A stretch of 16,030 nucleotides of DNA from Alkalibacterium indicireducens (GTDB taxonomy: Bacteria; Bacillota; Bacilli; Lactobacillales; Carnobacteriaceae_A), in assembly GCF_039522005.1 (NCBI RefSeq), contig NZ_BAAADA010000102.1:1-16030 (forward strand). The letters are read 5' to 3'. Both the position numbers and the translations under genes were made by a program. Positions 13,138 to 16,030 of the stretch are shown in pieces. Each line of letters begins with the position of its first letter. The stretch's first letter is position 1. Under the pieces are notes generated by a model, which saw only the letters and a program-made list of their open reading frames with translations, was not told the DNA's origin and did not search any database.

Positions 13138-14490
13138 ATGGCTTTTACATTTAAACTCCCTGATGTTGGGGAAGGTATGGCTGAAGGCGAAATCGTCAGC
13201 TGGTTAGTTTCTGAGGGAGACACAGTTGAAGAAGGCGATTCGATTGCAGAAATCCAAAACGATAAATCAGTTGAGGAACTAGCTTCTCCAGTTGATGGAA
13301 CAATCAAAAAATTCTTAGTTGAACCAGGTACAGTAGCTTCTGTAGGAGATCCAATCGTTGAGATCGACGCAGAAGGACATGAAGGTGGCGAGGAAGAAGC
13401 TGATTCAACTGAAGAAGTAGCTGAATCTGAAATGTCATCTGAAGAAACTGCTGCTGGAACAGAAGAAACAGATCCAGCAGGTTCAGAAGGTGCTACTTCC
13501 GGTGAGGTAGTTAAAACATCTGATCCGAATAAACGTGTACTGGCTATGCCATCTGTTCGACAATATGCGCGTGAAAAAGATGTAGACATCAGCCTGGTTG
13601 AAGCCACTGGTAAAGGTGGACGTACAACTAGAGACGATATCGACAGCTTCCTGCAAGGTGGCGGAGCATCTGCTGAATCTAAATCAGCTGATCGAGGGTC
13701 TTCTTCTGAAGAAGGAACTTCAACTGAAAGCAAGCACATTCAACGTGTATCTTCAGAAGCGAAACCATTCAAATCTGGTCGTTCTGATGAAGAAACTAGA
13801 GAAAAAATGTCTACTACTCGTAAAGCAATCTCTAAAGCAATGGTCAACAGTTCATTGACAATTCCTTCAGTATCACTGTTCGATGAAGTTGATGTAACTA
13901 AATTGATGGCTCACCGCACTAAATTCAAGACGATTGCTGCTGAGCAGGATGTTAAACTGACATTCCTACCTTACATTGTTAAAGCTGTCATCTCAGTTAT
14001 GAAGAAATTCCCGGTATTGAACTCATCTATCGATGATACAACTGATGAAGTGGTTTACAAAAACTACTTCAATATCGGTATTGCTGCAGATACTGAACAG
14101 GGACTTTACGTGCCAGTTGTTTCAGATGCTGACAAGAAATCAATGTTCGACATTGCATCAGAAATTTCAGAACTTGGAGCTAAAGCTCACGAAGGTAAAT
14201 TGAAATCCAGCGACATGGCTGACGGTTCTATTTCAATTTCCAACATCGGTTCTGTTGGCGGCGGATGGTTCACACCAATCATTAACCACCCTGAAGTTGC
14301 TATTCTAGGTGTTGGACGTATCGCTAAAAAAGCGATTGTTAACGACGAAGGTGAAGTCGTTGCTGCTCCAATGCTTGCACTGTCACTAGTATTCGACCAC
14401 CGAGTAATCGATGGAGCGACAGGTCAGAAAGCTATGAACGAACTTAAACGTCTATTAGCAGATCCTGAATTATTATTAATGGAAGGATAA
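13138..14490 (+). CDS. pdhC: Pyruvate dehydrogenase E2, dihydrolipoyl acetyltransferase
   Basis: Core of the complex: it carries the acetyl group on a lipoyl arm and transfers it to CoA. The 450-aa protein has one lipoyl domain (1-77) with the lipoylated lysine K43 in NDKSVEE. An acidic Glu/Ser/Thr-rich linker follows (about 78-130), then the peripheral-subunit-binding domain (VLAMPSVRQYAREKDVDISL to DDIDSFL, about 137-178) and a second Ser/Glu-rich linker (about 179-222). The catalytic domain ends with DHRVIDG, placing the active-site H421 and D425. The linkers lack the usual Ala-Pro runs. There is a single lipoyl domain, as in Bacillus, whereas some lactic acid bacteria have two or more. 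The ATG at 13138 has AGAAGGGAAG upstream. Confidence 0.95.
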   Translation: MAFTFKLPDVGEGMAEGEIVSWLVSEGDTVEEGDSIAEIQNDKSVEELASPVDGTIKKFLVEPGTVASVGDPIVEIDAEGHEGGEEEADSTEEVAESEMSSEETAAGTEETDPAGSEGATSGEVVKTSDPNKRVLAMPSVRQYAREKDVDISLVEATGKGGRTTRDDIDSFLQGGGASAESKSADRGSSSEEGTSTESKHIQRVSSEAKPFKSGRSDEETREKMSTTRKAISKAMVNSSLTIPSVSLFDEVDVTKLMAHRTKFKTIAAEQDVKLTFLPYIVKAVISVMKKFPVLNSSIDDTTDEVVYKNYFNIGIAADTEQGLYVPVVSDADKKSMFDIASEISELGAKAHEGKLKSSDMADGSISISNIGSVGGGWFTPIINHPEVAILGVGRIAKKAIVNDEGEVVAAPMLALSLVFDHRVIDGATGQKAMNELKRLLADPELLLMEG

Positions 14491-14502
14491 GGTGAATCGT
14501 AA

Positions 14503-15909
14503 ATGGTAGTAGGAGATTTCGCAATTGAACTGGATACAGTAGTTATCGGCGCTGGACCTGGTGGATACGTAGCTGCAATCAGAGCTGCTCAAATGGGACA
14601 GAAAGTTGCTATTGTAGAAAAAGAATATATCGGCGGTGTATGCTTGAACGTAGGATGTATTCCATCTAAAGCATTGATCGCTGCTGGTCACAAATACCAG
14701 GATTCTCTTGATTCTACATCTTTTGGTGTATCATCTGAGAATGTAACGATCGACTTCGCTAAAACTCAGGAATGGAAGAACAATCAGGTTGTTTCTAAAC
14801 TGACTAAAGGTGTCGAAGGTCTGCTTAAGAAGAATAAAGTTGAGATCCTTGACGGAGAAGCTTTCTTCGTTGACGAAAACACTCTACGTGTTATGGGTGA
14901 AGATAAAGCTCAGACTTATTCTTTCAACAACGCTATTGTTGCAACAGGAAGCCGTCCGGTTGAAATCCCAGGATTTAAATTCGGTGAACGAGTTCTTGAT
15001 TCAACTGGCGCATTGAACTTATCTGAAATCCCTGGAAAAATGGCTATCGTCGGTGGTGGCTACATCGGTTCTGAATTAGCAGGTGTTTACGCTAACTTGG
15101 GTACTGAAGTCACTATCCTTGAAGGTCTGCCATCTATCCTTAATGGGTTTGACAAAGACATGGTCAAACTTGTTGAGAAAAACTTTAAATCACGTGGCGT
15201 TGACATCGTTACTGATGCAATGGCTAAAGAAGCTGTTGTTTCAGATAACGGTGTGACAGTTAAATATGAAGCTAAAGGAGAAGAAAAATCTCTTGACGTG
15301 GATTATGTCCTTGTTACTGTAGGACGTCGTCCAAACACTGACGAGTTAGGTCTTGAACAGGCTGGCGTTGAAGTTGGAGACCGTGGCCTGATCAAAGTGG
15401 ACAATCAGGGACGTACGAACGTACCAAGCATCTGGGGAATCGGAGACGTTGTACCTGGACCTGCACTGGCTCACAAAGCCAGCTATGAAGCTAAAATAGC
15501 AGCGGAAGCTATCTCAGGTAAGAAAGTAGCAGTAGATTACCGTGCACTTCCTGCAGTAGCCTTCACTGATCCAGAAATTGCTTCTGTCGGTTTAACAGAA
15601 AGTGAAGCGAAAGAACAGGATATGGATATTAAAGTCACTAAATTTCCACTTGGCGGAAACGGACGTGCATTGTCTCTTAATGCTACTGAAGGTTTTGTCA
15701 GACTGATCACTACAAAAGAAGATAATGTCATTGTAGGGGCTCAGGTTGCTGGAATCAGTGCATCTGACATCATTGCTGAACTAGGTTTAGCTATTGAAAG
15801 TGGCATGAATGCTGAAGATATCGCATTGACTATCCACGGACACCCTTCTCTAGGTGAAACAGTTATGGATGCTGCAGAAGCGGCTTTAGGATTACCAATC
15901 CACATGTAA
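14503..15909 (+). CDS. pdhD: Dihydrolipoamide dehydrogenase (E3)
   Basis: FAD-dependent disulfide oxidoreductase that reoxidises dihydrolipoyl-E2 and reduces NAD+. The 468-aa protein begins with an FAD-binding GAGPGGYVAA (17-26), then the redox-active disulfide GGVCLNVGC (C47, C52). The NAD-binding motif is GGGYIGSE in mid-protein, followed by the second FAD motif (TNVPSIWGIGDV). The dimerisation domain ends with HGHPSLGE, containing the catalytic H447 and E452 that act in the partner subunit's site. The start is 12 nt after the pdhC stop, with its AAGGTG overlapping that stop. It is the last gene of the operon and is followed by a strong terminator. Operon position assigns it to pyruvate dehydrogenase, although E3 may also serve other 2-oxoacid complexes. 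Confidence 0.96.
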   Translation: MVVGDFAIELDTVVIGAGPGGYVAAIRAAQMGQKVAIVEKEYIGGVCLNVGCIPSKALIAAGHKYQDSLDSTSFGVSSENVTIDFAKTQEWKNNQVVSKLTKGVEGLLKKNKVEILDGEAFFVDENTLRVMGEDKAQTYSFNNAIVATGSRPVEIPGFKFGERVLDSTGALNLSEIPGKMAIVGGGYIGSELAGVYANLGTEVTILEGLPSILNGFDKDMVKLVEKNFKSRGVDIVTDAMAKEAVVSDNGVTVKYEAKGEEKSLDVDYVLVTVGRRPNTDELGLEQAGVEVGDRGLIKVDNQGRTNVPSIWGIGDVVPGPALAHKASYEAKIAAEAISGKKVAVDYRALPAVAFTDPEIASVGLTESEAKEQDMDIKVTKFPLGGNGRALSLNATEGFVRLITTKEDNVIVGAQVAGISASDIIAELGLAIESGMNAEDIALTIHGHPSLGETVMDAAEAALGLPIHM

Positions 15910-15925
15910 GATTAAACATCTGGTT

Positions 15926-15960
15926 AGAAAGACCTTTAGTATGACTAAAGGTCTTTCTTT
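15926..15960 (+). terminator. Rho-independent terminator of the pdh operon
   Basis: A perfect 15-bp stem (15926-15940 with 15944-15958) closes on a 3-nt ATG loop and is followed by a short T-tract (TCTTTC) that is cut by the group II intron beginning at 15962. Confidence 0.93.
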
Positions 15961-15961
15961 C

Positions 15962-16030
15962 GTGCGCCCGGCATGGGCGACAACTTGGTGGTGAAAGTCC
16001 ACTACAGACTTGGCAGTAGGAACTGTTAGC
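15962..16030 (+). mobile_element. Group II intron 5' end (start of domain I), class C-like, truncated by window edge
   Basis: The sequence begins with the conserved group II 5' splice-site motif GTGCG and continues CCCGGCATGGGCG, the start of domain I in introns such as those of Oceanobacillus and Bacillus halodurans (from memory). A small hairpin GTGG/CCAC (15988-16003 region) and the later segment AACTGTTAGC also match that pattern. It sits one base after the T-tract of the pdh terminator, the classic insertion site of class C introns, which target terminator hairpins. The remaining intron, including any reverse transcriptase/maturase gene, is outside the window. Confidence 0.87.

Noticed and set aside
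13119..13739. 206-codon - strand frame opposite pdhC
   Set aside because: It is a shadow of the Glu/Ser-rich lipoyl domain and linker codons; it is Ser/Pro-rich low-complexity with no ribosome binding site.
1..16030. The two intron ends as the join of one circular plasmid
   Set aside because: The window carries core chromosomal genes (pdh operon, greA, rnjA, def) and no replication or partition gene. Two chromosomal copies of a repeated intron are the simpler explanation.
1..16030. CRISPR array, retron, toxin-antitoxin or phage defence island
   Set aside because: No regularly spaced repeats, no reverse transcriptase within the window, and every sizeable coding region is a recognised housekeeping or regulatory gene.

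Overview
This window looks like chromosomal DNA from a low-GC Gram-positive bacterium of the order Lactobacillales. A Carnobacteriaceae-type genus (Marinilactibacillus/Alkalibacterium-like) is my best guess, from protein character only: surface and linker segments rich in Glu/Asp suggest a salt- or alkali-adapted lactic acid bacterium. Supporting the broader placement are the mltG-udk-greA-liaFSR order, an RNase J1, a Firmicutes-type peptide deformylase, a pdhABCD operon, strong GGAGG-type ribosome binding sites and many intrinsic terminators.

Layout. Positions 1-~74 are the 3' end of a group II intron (domains V and VI). Then, on the + strand: mltG (peptidoglycan lytic transglycosylase), udk (uridine kinase) and greA (transcript cleavage factor), each followed by a hairpin. 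Next is the cell-envelope stress operon liaF-liaS-liaR. A bidirectional terminator separates it from rnjA (RNase J1) on the - strand. Divergent from rnjA is a Cof-type HAD phosphatase, followed by a tRNA-Ala(GGC) gene with its own promoter. A DUF1576 membrane-protein gene starts 43 nt after the tRNA. It is split by an IS200/IS605-type element at 8414-8685 that contains a 34-N assembly gap. A second bidirectional terminator separates this gene from def (peptide deformylase, - strand). A 442-nt intergenic region with two Rex/CRP-like palindromes precedes pdhA-pdhB-pdhC-pdhD (pyruvate dehydrogenase complex), whose terminator is followed directly by the 5' end of a second group II intron (15962 to the end).

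How the genes work together. The pdh genes encode all subunits (E1alpha, E1beta, E2, E3) of the complex that makes acetyl-CoA from pyruvate. The palindrome over the proposed pdh promoter suggests control by NADH/NAD+ ratio through Rex. LiaFSR senses envelope damage; MltG sets glycan strand length. GreA, RNase J1, deformylase, uridine kinase and tRNA-Ala are housekeeping information-processing functions.

The accessory content is all mobile-element material: two group II intron ends of class C character at the window edges and one IS605-like insertion. The window probably is one contig whose ends fall inside copies of the same repeated intron. I see no CRISPR array, toxin-antitoxin pair, phage gene or convincing new defence system. 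The most interesting signals are the introns, the IS605-like insertion with structured ends, the putative redox operators at pdh, and a large hairpin between pdhB and pdhC.
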